A DNA stretch of 64,000 nucleotides from contig JBALVY010000002.1 in assembly GCA_036960375.1 (NCBI GenBank), positions 310,001 to 374,000 of the forward strand, written 5' to 3'. This DNA comes from CAWVSB01 sp036960375 (lineage in GTDB: Bacteria; Pseudomonadota; Gammaproteobacteria; Pseudomonadales; CAWVSB01). Below are positions 17,823 through 26,874 of this stretch, in pieces; positions within the stretch are counted from its first letter, which is position 1, and every line of letters begins with the position of its first letter. The notes under the pieces were generated by a model that did no database searches, was not told the origin of the DNA, and saw only the letters and a program-made list of their open reading frames with translations. The position numbers were made by a program, and so were the translations under genes.

Positions 17823-17866
17823 TAACATAGTGAATATGTTATTTGACAGGTCCAGTGCCTAATATA
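17823..17866 (+). promoter_or_regulatory. Inverted repeat and promoter-like hexamers in the Lrp/decarboxylase divergent gap
   Basis: TAACATA (17823-17829) and TATGTTA (17835-17841) form an AT-rich inverted repeat with a 5-base spacer, of the kind bound by Lrp-family proteins. A consensus -35 hexamer TTGACA starts at 17843 and a weak -10 (TATAGA or TAGACA) lies near 17863. The overlap of operator and promoter fits control of the decarboxylase by the divergent regulator. Confidence 0.5.
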
Positions 17867-17909
17867 GACAGTATCTTCATGATCCTGTTAGTTATTAGGG
17901 AATTTCGAT

Positions 17910-19076
17910 ATGTTAGGCCTACAGACTACTGCTACCGAATATACGCACGACACCATCAGTCAGCCAGGGCAGCGAAAAAGCCACGCAGCTAGTATTAGGG
18001 AACTGATAACAAGCAATTATCAGCGTCCTTTCCTCCTGCTTGAAAGTGATTTACTACGCCTCAAGGCGCAACGCTTTGTTGCAGCTATGCCACGGGTTCA
18101 GCCGCATTATGCGGTTAAATGTAATCCCACCCCGGCAATTCTCTCTGTTTTCCATCAAGAGGGTGTGCGCTTTGAAATTGCCTCCAAAAAAGAGCTTGAG
18201 CAATTACTGAAGTTGGGGGTTAAGCCAAAAGAAGTGTTCTATAGCAATCCGATCAAGTCCCCGGATCATCTTGCTTTTGCCGTCAAGGCCGGTGTCGAGT
18301 GGTATGTTGTAGATTCTGTTGATGAGCTTATTAAGGTTCATAAAGCCAAGCCCGACGCCAAGTTCTACTTACGCATACACACCTCCAATGAAGGCTCCAC
18401 CTTCCAGATCTCTAGCAAATTCGGCGCAAGGGGTTCTGATGTCAGCGCTATCATCGACAAGGCGGTTGAGTTAAATGCTGACCTGGCCGGTGTGACTTTT
18501 CATGCAGGCTCGCAGTGCTTGAAGGTAGAGAACTGGGTAGTAGGTATTCGCGCCGCGCGTAAAGTATTTGATGAAATGCTGGCCAAAAACTTAAGCCCCA
18601 GACTGCTAAATTTGGGCGGTGGCTACCCGGTAGAATTGGGCCAGCCCGTACCCAGTATCGAAGAAATTGGTGCGGCTATTTCTATTGAGCTGCATGCCTT
18701 CCCTCAACACGTAGAGGTCATTGCCGAACCTGGCCGATTTTTAGTTGCCGATACCGGTACTTATGTCTGCCGTGTCGCTGGTACCGCCACCCGTGGTGGT
18801 CAACGCTGGCTGTATTTGGATGCCGGATTTTATAGCGGACTCATGGAATTAGATGATATGCCCTACCGCTTTCAAACGGATCGCAACGGCGAATCGATTG
18901 GCTGGAGAATTGCAGGCCCTACTTGTGACCCTATTGATAGCTTTAAGAAAAGCTATAATTTACCCGCTGACTTACAGGCGGATGATTTTATTTATATTCA
19001 GCATGGCGGTGCTTATACCAACGCAACCGCGTGTACGTTTAATGGCTTTGAAATACCTGATGTAAAGGTTATTTAA
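17910..19076 (+). CDS. Fold type III pyridoxal-phosphate decarboxylase (ornithine/lysine decarboxylase family)
   Basis: A 388-residue enzyme of the eukaryotic-type ornithine/diaminopimelate/arginine decarboxylase family. Visible sites are K70 in HYAVKCNP (Schiff-base lysine), HAGSQC near 200, the glycine-rich phosphate loop GGGYP near 236, EPGRFLVA near 275, and GPTCDPIDSF with C339, the catalytic cysteine contributed across the dimer. GPTCD is the form found in ornithine and lysine decarboxylases, so the product would be putrescine or cadaverine. The cytoplasmic enzyme lies amid amine oxidases and a polyamine-dehydrogenase-like gene. The Lrp-type gene upstream and divergent is the likely regulator. 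The start ATG has AGGGAA upstream. The substrate is inferred from motif only. Confidence 0.85.
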   Translation: MLGLQTTATEYTHDTISQPGQRKSHAASIRELITSNYQRPFLLLESDLLRLKAQRFVAAMPRVQPHYAVKCNPTPAILSVFHQEGVRFEIASKKELEQLLKLGVKPKEVFYSNPIKSPDHLAFAVKAGVEWYVVDSVDELIKVHKAKPDAKFYLRIHTSNEGSTFQISSKFGARGSDVSAIIDKAVELNADLAGVTFHAGSQCLKVENWVVGIRAARKVFDEMLAKNLSPRLLNLGGGYPVELGQPVPSIEEIGAAISIELHAFPQHVEVIAEPGRFLVADTGTYVCRVAGTATRGGQRWLYLDAGFYSGLMELDDMPYRFQTDRNGESIGWRIAGPTCDPIDSFKKSYNLPADLQADDFIYIQHGGAYTNATACTFNGFEIPDVKVI

Positions 19077-19114
19077 GCTATTACCTCAAGGCTTACTTCA
19101 CTCCAGTTTTGTAA

Positions 19115-19135
19115 TGGCCCCGTTGGCAGGGGCCA
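19115..19135 (+). repeat. GC-rich hairpin downstream of the decarboxylase gene
   Basis: TGGCCCC (19115-19121) and GGGGCCA (19129-19135) pair around a 7-base loop. It lies 39 bp after the stop codon and has no T-run. A more typical terminator follows at 19185. Confidence 0.5.
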
Positions 19136-19184
19136 ACAATGTCACTGTAGTCTGAAATTTTATTTATGATCAATAGCGGGAACT

Positions 19185-19217
19185 AAGGCATAATAGACAC
19201 TTGGTTTATGCCTTTTT
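19185..19217 (+). terminator. Rho-independent terminator after the decarboxylase gene
   Basis: AAGGCATAA (19185-19193) and TTATGCCTT (19206-19214) form a 9-bp stem that runs straight into a run of T (19213-19217). It lies 33 bp before the next start codon, so it could also attenuate the propeller gene. Confidence 0.65.
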
Positions 19218-19250
19218 ATGTGATTCTAATAAAGTGAAAGATACAATTCT

Positions 19251-20183
19251 ATGGACATAAAATTACCGAAAATGATTGCCACATCTGTGGTCAGGGGAAG
19301 CCAGCAGGGCGAGAGCCATGGGGGTGTATTTACGCTCGATTTTGAAAATCAAGTCGTCGAGCAGCGTATAGACTGGAACTCAGGTGATATCGACTTTAGT
19401 GGCCGTGGTGCTGACCGGGGTTTACGGGGTATCTCCATCGATGGCGATGATATATACATCGCAGCCTCAGACGAGCTGTTCTGTTACGATCGTGATTTTC
19501 AAGTCAAGGGGTCTTGGCGCAATCGCTATTTAAAGCATTGTCATGAGATTTGCCGCAAAGACCGAACACTGTTTTTGACCTCTACCGGTCACGATTGCCT
19601 GCTCGCTTTCGATCTCGATAAGCAAGCTTTTGTTTGGGGCTTTCGCGTGCAAAAAGAGCAGGGCGCCTGGGCCGGTTATGCCTTTGATCCCAGGGGGGAC
19701 TACGGCCCCAGACAGGTGAATGAACAGCATATTAATATGGTGCATGTCGATCAAGGCGGTATCTTCCTTAGTGGTTTAAAAACACAGGCATTATTGCATG
19801 TGAGTAGTAAAGATGAGGTTGTAGAAGTGTGCAGCCTGCCTTCAGGGACGCATAATGCCAGACCCTTTATGGGTGGCGTTATATTTAATGATACCGCCAG
19901 CGATTGCTTGCGAGTAGTACCACGTAGCGGTCAGCAGCAGGCATTTCGAATTCGTCAATACGACCCCGCGGATATTAGCTTTGCGGGAATCGACGATACC
20001 AAGGTTGCCCGGCAGGGCTTTGGTCGTGGTTTGTGTATTGTAGATGATCGTTTTGTCGCTGGTGGTTCTTCGCCGTCTACCGTGACCCTCTACGATATCA
20101 AAACGGGTATGGAAGCGGCTTCGGTGAATATGACCATGGATATACGCAATGCTATTCACGGTTTGGAAGTATGGCCTTTTTAA
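19251..20183 (+). CDS. Beta-propeller-like hypothetical protein
   Basis: A 310-residue protein without signal peptide or membrane segment. Regularly spaced strands with short motifs such as GLRGISIDGDDIYIAASDELF, then LFLTSTGHDCLLAFDLD, and INMVHVDQGGIFLSGLK look like the blades of a beta-propeller. It may belong to the uncharacterised propeller group related to DUF4915/TIGR03032, but that is from memory. No catalytic residue can be assigned. It follows the decarboxylase on the same strand but behind a terminator. It converges with the TonB receptor gene, and a shared bidirectional terminator lies between them. Confidence 0.65.
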   Translation: MDIKLPKMIATSVVRGSQQGESHGGVFTLDFENQVVEQRIDWNSGDIDFSGRGADRGLRGISIDGDDIYIAASDELFCYDRDFQVKGSWRNRYLKHCHEICRKDRTLFLTSTGHDCLLAFDLDKQAFVWGFRVQKEQGAWAGYAFDPRGDYGPRQVNEQHINMVHVDQGGIFLSGLKTQALLHVSSKDEVVEVCSLPSGTHNARPFMGGVIFNDTASDCLRVVPRSGQQQAFRIRQYDPADISFAGIDDTKVARQGFGRGLCIVDDRFVAGGSSPSTVTLYDIKTGMEAASVNMTMDIRNAIHGLEVWPF

Positions 20184-20236
20184 GCAAACCCGTTTAAATG
20201 GGCGAGTGAGCTCAGTAATATAATATTGTAGACAAT

Positions 20237-20266
20237 AAAAAAGGCCGGAAATATCCGGCCTTTTTT
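20237..20266. terminator. Bidirectional rho-independent terminator
   Basis: An A-run, then GGCCGG (20243-20248), a 6-base loop, CCGGCC (20255-20260) and six T form a symmetric terminator. It works for both convergent genes, the propeller protein on + and the TonB receptor on -. Confidence 0.9.
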
Positions 20267-20295
20267 ATGTCGCGGCGAGTAGTTCGCCTGTTAGT

Positions 20296-22869
20296 TTAAC
20301 CTCCCCATCGTTTGATGATTCGCAAGCCAACTTCCCTTGGTCGGGCGGTATAGATGCGGTCTGTGTGAGCCCTGCCATCCTCCGCGTTGCCCTGAGTCCA
20401 CTCATAAATACCCCATGAATGCGAGTACTCTGGCCGCTCATCCGTCAGGTTGTTGACGAATATCGAAGCTTCCCAGGTTTCGCCTTGTAAGCCAATGATC
20501 AGGTCTCCCATATTATAGGCTTTGTTGGTGAATTGTGGGTTGGGGTTGTCATCAGCAAATTCACTTTCTTCAAGACTGTTGATGGTATCGCCGTTATAGC
20601 TCCATTGCAGGCGTACATAGCCGCTGCCACTAATGGCCTGGACTGGCCAGCTATAGGTGCCCCAGACCGCCCCCGTAAGTTCGGGTGAGAGAGGCAATCT
20701 TTGGCCACTATGAATATTGGGCTCTCCGTCGGCATCCAAATCGAGATCTGTATCGGTTTCAGCCTCCAGCCATTGGGCATTGAAACCCATAATGAAGTTC
20801 TCAGAAACAGCCCAGTCAAGTTCAACCGACGCGCCGAGAATATGAGCATCGCCCGCATTGGCTACCGAGGACTGCCATACTTGGCCGCATAAACCAGGTA
20901 TGACTATGCTCGAGTCTTCCTCACCGTTATCATCCAAACAGATAGCACTAGAAGGATCAACAATCTCCAGTTGATAATCTTTCCAATCCATGTAGAAGCC
21001 GGTGAGAACTATTCGTGCGGCTCCGTCGGCAAAACTGGACTTATAACCGAGTTCATAATTTATCATTTCGTCGGGGTCATAGTGCTTGGGTAAGGCCGGC
21101 TCTCCGCGCTGGCGATTGGTGCCACCGGGTCTAAACCCTTTGGAGATCAAACCATAGGTCATCGAATCGTCGTTAATAACCCACGTCAGTGCTACCTTTG
21201 GAACAAATTCTTTTTCCTCTCCCGAGTTTGCTTCGACACCATCTTCAAGCTCAATTAAGTTGGTGCTGGGGTGTTCTTCCCAATAGATTTGATCATTGGT
21301 ACGCTTGAAATAACGACCGCCTACGGTTAAATCCAGGCTGTCTGATATATGCCACACCAGTTCACCGAATATTGCTTCTTGTTTCCAGTCGGTTGAGCTG
21401 TTCTCATACCAGGTTTCAGTGGCGTCCGGGAAGGTAGTATCGTAATACCAATTCCAGGAGTCCAGTGAGACAGATTCCTGATAGGCGGTGTTGGAGTCAA
21501 TACCTTCGGGATGATTCTCGTTGGCGGTTGGGTAGGCCCAAGGGAATTCGTAATCGTTACTACTTTCTTCAAAGAATATACCCACTAACCAGTCGAAATT
21601 GTCTCCTTGGTTAGTCAGTCGGAACTCTTGAGTGATTCGCTCCTGTTCCTGTGCGAATGTATAGGCAGAGAGATAGTCTTCATCGACGGTTGGCGCACTA
21701 CAGTAGTTTGCGCCATACCAGACTATGCCGCCATTTTCTGCAGGATAGTAACCAGGATAGTCCGTCGCCGCATAGTCGGCTGGATCTGTGGCCCAGCAGT
21801 ATTGACCAGACCAGTGATGGTGGTAGGTAGTGTTATCTGCGACATCGGTAATGGAACGGGTATAATACGATGTCGCTGATATCAGCTGTGCAAAGCCAAG
21901 GTCACCTTCAATCGTCAAGGAGTAGAGATCGTACTCGTCGTCACGATATTCATTGTTAAAGCGAACGGTTTGAAGATCACCGACAAAAGGATCGTAGTCG
22001 CTGGTTGCGCCACGGTTGATTTCTTGCGACATGCCCGACAAAGTGGTTTCCCAGCTATCGTTAATCTGCCAGCGCAAGGCCGCACGCCAACCCTTGTATT
22101 TGGCGTCGTTCCAGTCGCTTTCAACGGCATTGTGATTATCAAGCGTACCAAACCCGGATGGTAGGTCGTGATCAATGCCGGTGTTAATATCGGGCGTGTG
22201 ACCGAATACATTATCGATAAAGCCGCCGTCTTTGGCGGTAAAGCCCACCAGACGCAAGGCTAATTTGTCTTGAATCAAGGGAGCGTTAACGACTATTGAT
22301 CCGTCGTAGCTCATCTCGCTTTCTTTGCCGTCTTTCGCACTGACGTCCAGAACCACTTCAAATTGATCCAATACGGGTTTGTTGGTAATGATGCGCATGG
22401 TACCCGCTTGGGCATCAGAGCCGTAGAGCGTACCTTGAGGGCCAGCCAAGGCTTCAACGCGCTCTATATCAACCATTCGCACAGAGGGCTGGCTACCAGT
22501 ATTAGTGACTGAAATTTCGTCAACGTACAGAGATGCGGTTGACTGAATGGAGTAACCTCCATCGTCTACAGCCGCTCCGCGAAATACAATGACATCGTTA
22601 CCGGCGCCGTAGGTGATGACGTTAACCGAGGGTACAAAACGTGAGTAATCGTCTAAGCCTAAAGCGTTCATATCCTTGATGGTTTCGCCTGTTAAGGCTT
22701 GAACACTGGACGGGATATCCATCACCGATTCCGAGCGCTTTCGCGCCGTCACGATGACCTCCTCTAAAAAGACGGAGTTATCACTTTGGCCGTAGGCAAT
22801 GGGTGCGCCCAAAGCTGTGGTCATAGCTGCTGCGAGTGGTAAAAGTTTAAACCTGGCTTGCTTTTTCAT
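20296..22869 (-). CDS. TonB-dependent outer membrane receptor
   Basis: An 857-residue precursor with a signal peptide (MKKQARFKLLPLAAAMTTAL, likely cut after AYGQ). A TonB-box-like EEVIVTARKR comes next, then a plug domain (SVMDIPSSVQALTGE through RVEALAGPQGTLYGSDAQAG) and a long beta-barrel that ends in an aromatic C-terminus region. It is of the type often annotated in marine bacteria for uptake of large or scarce organic substrates and vitamins. Two TPR-sulfotransferase genes lie upstream on the same strand. A copy of the CTATAGGC element lies upstream, so uptake may be coregulated with the demethylation genes (inference). The ligand is unknown. Confidence 0.9.
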   Translation of the reverse strand: MKKQARFKLLPLAAAMTTALGAPIAYGQSDNSVFLEEVIVTARKRSESVMDIPSSVQALTGETIKDMNALGLDDYSRFVPSVNVITYGAGNDVIVFRGAAVDDGGYSIQSTASLYVDEISVTNTGSQPSVRMVDIERVEALAGPQGTLYGSDAQAGTMRIITNKPVLDQFEVVLDVSAKDGKESEMSYDGSIVVNAPLIQDKLALRLVGFTAKDGGFIDNVFGHTPDINTGIDHDLPSGFGTLDNHNAVESDWNDAKYKGWRAALRWQINDSWETTLSGMSQEINRGATSDYDPFVGDLQTVRFNNEYRDDEYDLYSLTIEGDLGFAQLISATSYYTRSITDVADNTTYHHHWSGQYCWATDPADYAATDYPGYYPAENGGIVWYGANYCSAPTVDEDYLSAYTFAQEQERITQEFRLTNQGDNFDWLVGIFFEESSNDYEFPWAYPTANENHPEGIDSNTAYQESVSLDSWNWYYDTTFPDATETWYENSSTDWKQEAIFGELVWHISDSLDLTVGGRYFKRTNDQIYWEEHPSTNLIELEDGVEANSGEEKEFVPKVALTWVINDDSMTYGLISKGFRPGGTNRQRGEPALPKHYDPDEMINYELGYKSSFADGAARIVLTGFYMDWKDYQLEIVDPSSAICLDDNGEEDSSIVIPGLCGQVWQSSVANAGDAHILGASVELDWAVSENFIMGFNAQWLEAETDTDLDLDADGEPNIHSGQRLPLSPELTGAVWGTYSWPVQAISGSGYVRLQWSYNGDTINSLEESEFADDNPNPQFTNKAYNMGDLIIGLQGETWEASIFVNNLTDERPEYSHSWGIYEWTQGNAEDGRAHTDRIYTARPREVGLRIIKRWGG

Positions 22870-22968
22870 GATTTTCTAGTGCCTCCTGCCTGAGTGGCGC
22901 GTTTTACATTGTGTTTATAAGTTTTATATAAAAACGGTTACTTCTTAGAGCTTCTTCTTCTTTTTCTA

Positions 22969-23029
22969 AAGATAGATCAAATTTCGCAGTTCGTCCAGCT
23001 CTTTGCTACCTCGCCTATAGGTCAGGACT
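22969..23029 (-). promoter_or_regulatory. Promoter with CTATAGGC element for the TonB receptor gene
   Basis: On the minus strand the element AGTCCTGACCTATAGGC (23029-23013) matches the GcvT promoter element at 15 of 17 positions. A -35-like TGGACG, a 17-bp spacer and a -10-like TATCTT (22974-22969) follow. The element is 39 bp from the -10, about one helical turn further than the 28 bp seen at three other genes. It overlaps the end of the upstream sulfotransferase gene, so chance similarity is possible. Confidence 0.45.
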
Positions 23030-24613
23030 CACACAGGCCCTGTCATAATATTTAGCCTTATCTGAGGTCTTTTCTATGGCTGGATGGAGTATCTCAATCA
23101 ATTCGGTCAAGTGGCTTTTATAGTGTTTCCAGAAGCCGATGGAGGTATTAAATAGAGGTTGCCGTACCTGCTCCGAGCTTGCTGAACTGATGGCCCGTTC
23201 GGTCTGGTGAAAGCTCATACAAGCGTTTTCCCAGGGAAGTCCGCAATAGGACAGTATTTCTGCAATTTCGGTGCTGGGGTTCTCTATTAAATCTTCATAG
23301 TGGACTCGCAAGACTTTGCCGGGCAAGACTTCATCCCAATGCCTCATCAGACGTAAATACTGGAGGTAATATTCGGCTAGTTCAAATAAATCGTAGCTGA
23401 AATTTTTGCCTCGTGGGTAAAACTGGCGGTAATTGGCAATACAGGTATCCAGTGGGTGGCGACGAATGTCAATAATCTTGGCTTGGGGGAATACTTGTGA
23501 AATGAGGCCTATCATCTGGAAATTATCAGGCATCTTGTCAATAAAGTAAGGTTCTTGCCCTTTTTGATGTTGTTGGCAGGCCTTTAGGTATTGGCCGGCA
23601 ATACCCTGCAGCATTTCAGCTGTCTCGTCCGAATCTTCGGGATTTTGGGAGATTATATGGGCTTTACCCAAATTCAGCATATAGGGCAATTCGCTGGTAG
23701 CTTCGACTTTGCTATGGCTGGCAAGAATTTGCTCAACCAGGGTAGACCCTGATCGTGGCATTCCCACAATAAAGATAGGGGTGCTTTGATTTGTTGTAGA
23801 CATTTCCTGGGGTTTTGGTGTCTCGCGAAGCAGCGGTGGGGAACATTGGATTATCGAATCAAACTCCGACTCTACTCTTACTGCGTCGTAAGGCAGATCT
23901 TGGCGTCGGGCCAAATTCCCTGCTTTGTAGTGCGCCCAGGCTGCATCGAAGTCTTGCCTGTCGTCCAGAGCCTTTGCCATAGCAAAGTGAAGCAAGGTAC
24001 CGTCTCGCTTTGTATTTGGCCGAGTATTTAGCATTTGAGTGAATTCATCGTCGGTGAATTGGTAGGTCCGCAGGCTGGAAAGGCTCCACCAGGCCTCGCA
24101 GGCCTTTATGTCGCGTTTTATGCTTTCTCGATAGATACTTATGGCTTCAGTGGTTCGGCCCAGGGCCCGCAGTACGTGGGCTCTGCCAAGCCCGCCCACA
24201 GTTGAGCGAGCCTGGAGCTTTTCCGCGGCGTCATAGGCGAGAATCGCTTGCCCAGGTAAGCCTACAATAGACAAAGTTGTCGCAAGCTTTAGCTGTGCGT
24301 CGGCATTGTGAGGATCGCAATGCACCAGTCGTCTTTGATATTCAATCGCTTCGTCATATCGGTTATGTGTGAGGTAAAAGCGAGCCATATCCCCCAAGGC
24401 CTGTGAGCTACGCGGGGTGATGTCGAGGATTTGCAGTAATAGCGACTCGGCTTCCCGCGCTTTTCCTTGATCCGTTGCTATCATCGCCAACAGTCGCAGT
24501 ACTGCTGTGTTCTTGGGGTGTTTTGTCAGCAGATCAGTGCAGTTATTACGCGCCAGGGCAAGCTTGCCCTGTTGGTAAAGCTGCATAGCCGTATTAAGTG
24601 TTTGCTGAGGCAT
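23015..24613 (-). CDS. TPR repeat protein with C-terminal sulfotransferase domain
   Basis: From the ATG at 24613 it has 532 residues. The N-terminal half has several tetratricopeptide repeats (for example AVLRLLAMIATDQGKAREAE). The C-terminal half is a sulfotransferase with the PAPS 5'-phosphosulfate loop FIVGMPRSGSTLVEQILASH and the 3'-phosphate site DIRRHPLDTCIANYRQF. Such proteins would transfer a sulfate group, but the acceptor is unknown. AGGTGG sits eight bases before the ATG; the frame also opens with a TTG at 24634. It is paralogous to, and 33 bp downstream of, the next sulfotransferase. It shares its C-terminal motif SSEQVRQP and is probably in one operon with it. Confidence 0.82.
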   Translation of the reverse strand: MPQQTLNTAMQLYQQGKLALARNNCTDLLTKHPKNTAVLRLLAMIATDQGKAREAESLLLQILDITPRSSQALGDMARFYLTHNRYDEAIEYQRRLVHCDPHNADAQLKLATTLSIVGLPGQAILAYDAAEKLQARSTVGGLGRAHVLRALGRTTEAISIYRESIKRDIKACEAWWSLSSLRTYQFTDDEFTQMLNTRPNTKRDGTLLHFAMAKALDDRQDFDAAWAHYKAGNLARRQDLPYDAVRVESEFDSIIQCSPPLLRETPKPQEMSTTNQSTPIFIVGMPRSGSTLVEQILASHSKVEATSELPYMLNLGKAHIISQNPEDSDETAEMLQGIAGQYLKACQQHQKGQEPYFIDKMPDNFQMIGLISQVFPQAKIIDIRRHPLDTCIANYRQFYPRGKNFSYDLFELAEYYLQYLRLMRHWDEVLPGKVLRVHYEDLIENPSTEIAEILSYCGLPWENACMSFHQTERAISSASSEQVRQPLFNTSIGFWKHYKSHLTELIEILHPAIEKTSDKAKYYDRACVSPDL

Positions 24614-24646
24614 ATTATTAATACCACCTGACAATTTCGAATCTTA

Positions 24647-26686
24647 TCAAGCTGACTGGTCTGTTGTATTAAGCAGAGAGGTGGGCCGGTCTTCGTCGGC
24701 AAGAGTCACCAGCAGTGGCTCTAATACTTCGATAAGTTCGCCGATATCCGATTCGTAATGCTTCCAAAGGTTCACGGAGCTGGAGTATATGGGCTGGCGT
24801 ACTTGCTCTGAACTAGCCGTATTGACCGCGCGATCGTTTTCGTGAAACCGCAAACAGGCCTCTTCAAAGGGCAGGCCGCAAAAATCCAGGATGCGTTTAA
24901 CCTCGTGTTCCAGATCGGCGACCACATTCGAATAATCGACGTCGAGGACTTTGCCTGGTAATACCTTGTGCCAGTGCTCCATTAGCGACATGTATTGAAG
25001 ATAATATTCGCCCACTTCTGTCAAGTCGTAGCTAAAGGCCTGGCCGCTGGCAAATAGTTGCTTAAAGCTTCCGAAGCAACTATCTAAAGGGTGGCGCCTG
25101 GCGTTGATAATCTTTGCATTGGGCAAAATTAGATGGAGCAGCCCGGTAAAGACAAAATTATTGGGGTTCTTATCGATAAAATAAGGGAGGTCACTGCGGT
25201 ATTTGCGTGTGCTGTCGATATACTTTTGACCGAACTTCGCCCAGGATTCATCTTTAAAACCTTTCAATGTATCCGGAAACCGGTCGAGACGAGAATGTGG
25301 CTTGGGCAGCGCTTGCACGATGCGGCCCAGTTCGCTGAGCTCGCGGGTACCTTCCACCTGGCTGTGGCTGGCTAATATCTGTTCAATGAGAGTGGAGCCT
25401 GATCGTGGCAGACCAACAATAAATATAGGGGATGCGTCGCTATTGCCCAAACCCTGTTTTTGCGCCAAATATGCCTCGTTAAACATTTCTATAATGTTTT
25501 TCGTGATAATTTCGTTTTCTACGGGGTCATAGTTCTCCAGTTTGCGTTGGGCGAAATTACAATTTTGGAAGTTTTTAAATGCCGGTTTGTAGTTTTTGCG
25601 TCCCTCGTACTCAAGTCCCAAGGCATTGCACAGTTGTGCGGTTCCCAAATCGTCCAGATTGCCCTGATCCAGAAGGTCTTCCATCGCTTCGACCTCATGG
25701 TCTTCGAAACGAAAGGTCTTCATGTTTGCCATATTCCAATAGGCATCGGTATTATCCGGGTGCGCAGCAATATTTTGCCTGTGTACCTCGATGGCTTCGG
25801 CTTGATTTCCTATGGTCTTTAGTTGGTGACTCAATCCAGAATGCGCGCCCGGGTGCTTAGGTACAATCTCAATGACCTTGCGGTAATTTTCAATAGATTG
25901 CTCAGATTGATTAGCTTTCGAATAAGCGTTCGCCAGAGCCATATAAGCTTCGGGAAGGTTGGATGTCAAATTAACGACTTGCTGTGCGCTGTTAATGGCC
26001 TCTTCGTGTTTTTCTTGTTTTTGTTGTGTAGAAGACAGTTCTAACCAGGCGCGAGCATAATCGGGGGCTAGCGAAACGGCTCGCTTCAGTAGTAACTCAG
26101 CATCACCATACTTTTTGTGCGCTTTCGCGATCACTGCAAGCAGACGCATGGCCTCTACATGATTGGGATTCTGACGGAGTATGTCGCGATAAATTGCTTC
26201 TGCTTTCTCGGGTTCGCCATTGGTTTCAAATTCGGTAGCCTGATTAATTTCCGCTGCATAGCCATTAGGGCTGCTGGTATCGCCATCATGGAAAGTGCTA
26301 GCTTTCACTAATTGGCGTGCTTTCTTGAGCTTGTCCTCGATTTTTCCGCGCCGCGGATCCAGCCGCTTTGTCTCTTCATAAGACTTGATCGCTTCTTCAT
26401 ATTTTCCTTCGACAAGCAACAAATCCCCATGGATCTCATGTCCGCCCGGAAAATTTGGGTGAAGTGCTCTGGCCTTATCGGCATGTTTTGCGGCTGTATC
26501 AAAACGCTGCAGCGTCATTAGGCATTGAGCCGTGAGGCAAAGCAGGTTGGCATCTTCGGGATACTCGACGATAGCGGTTTTACACTCAGCAAGCGCCAGT
26601 TCAGTATGGCCGTCGCGCAGCAAGGAAATCGCTCGATGAAAATAGTCCTGAGGGGGGTACGATGGTTTGATGTTTGGCCTCGACAT
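24647..26686 (-). CDS. TPR repeat protein with C-terminal sulfotransferase domain, longer paralogue
   Basis: From the ATG at 26686 it has 679 residues. About nine tetratricopeptide repeats fill the first 400 residues (for example ALAECKTAIVEYPEDANLL and AEAIYRDILRQNPNHVEAM). A sulfotransferase domain follows, with PIFIVGLPRSGSTLIEQILA (PAPS loop) and INARRHPLDSCFGSFKQLF. It resembles its downstream neighbour closely in the catalytic half, including SSEQVRQP near the C-terminus, so one arose by duplication. No strong ribosome-binding site is seen. The frame is open up to 26746, which would add 20 hydrophobic residues, so the start is uncertain. It diverges from a GcvT-family gene. The acceptor is unknown. 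Confidence 0.8.
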   Translation of the reverse strand: MSRPNIKPSYPPQDYFHRAISLLRDGHTELALAECKTAIVEYPEDANLLCLTAQCLMTLQRFDTAAKHADKARALHPNFPGGHEIHGDLLLVEGKYEEAIKSYEETKRLDPRRGKIEDKLKKARQLVKASTFHDGDTSSPNGYAAEINQATEFETNGEPEKAEAIYRDILRQNPNHVEAMRLLAVIAKAHKKYGDAELLLKRAVSLAPDYARAWLELSSTQQKQEKHEEAINSAQQVVNLTSNLPEAYMALANAYSKANQSEQSIENYRKVIEIVPKHPGAHSGLSHQLKTIGNQAEAIEVHRQNIAAHPDNTDAYWNMANMKTFRFEDHEVEAMEDLLDQGNLDDLGTAQLCNALGLEYEGRKNYKPAFKNFQNCNFAQRKLENYDPVENEIITKNIIEMFNEAYLAQKQGLGNSDASPIFIVGLPRSGSTLIEQILASHSQVEGTRELSELGRIVQALPKPHSRLDRFPDTLKGFKDESWAKFGQKYIDSTRKYRSDLPYFIDKNPNNFVFTGLLHLILPNAKIINARRHPLDSCFGSFKQLFASGQAFSYDLTEVGEYYLQYMSLMEHWHKVLPGKVLDVDYSNVVADLEHEVKRILDFCGLPFEEACLRFHENDRAVNTASSEQVRQPIYSSSVNLWKHYESDIGELIEVLEPLLVTLADEDRPTSLLNTTDQSA

Positions 26687-26790
26687 GCTAATTGTTAGAA
26701 TTTGTATCAGTACATCACAGCTTTTAAGCAAATTCCAGCAGTTCAACCAACATGTTAATAATTGCGTTGCTGTCGAGGGAATTACTCTGG

Positions 26791-26840
26791 ATTCCTGCCC
26801 TATAGGCCGAATATAGGGTGTTTGTATCTGGTGCTACACT
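26791..26840 (+). promoter_or_regulatory. Promoter with CTATAGGC element for the first GcvT-family gene
   Basis: The element ATTCCTGCCCTATAGGC (26791-26807) shares an 11-bp exact core, GCCCTATAGGC, with the dimethylglycine dehydrogenase promoter. A -10-like TACACT (26835-26840) starts exactly 28 bp after its last base. No good -35 hexamer is visible, which fits a need for an activator. The element also lies in the divergent gap before the sulfotransferase gene. Confidence 0.6.
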
Positions 26841-26874
26841 GCGGCCAATCTTCAATTCAATGCTATGTCGTATT

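Noticed and set aside
26818..26874. Upstream extension of the first GcvT gene to a start at 26818
   Set aside because: This stretch contains the proposed -10 hexamer and transcription start, has no ribosome-binding site and is not family-like. The ATG at 26875 fits the domain start.
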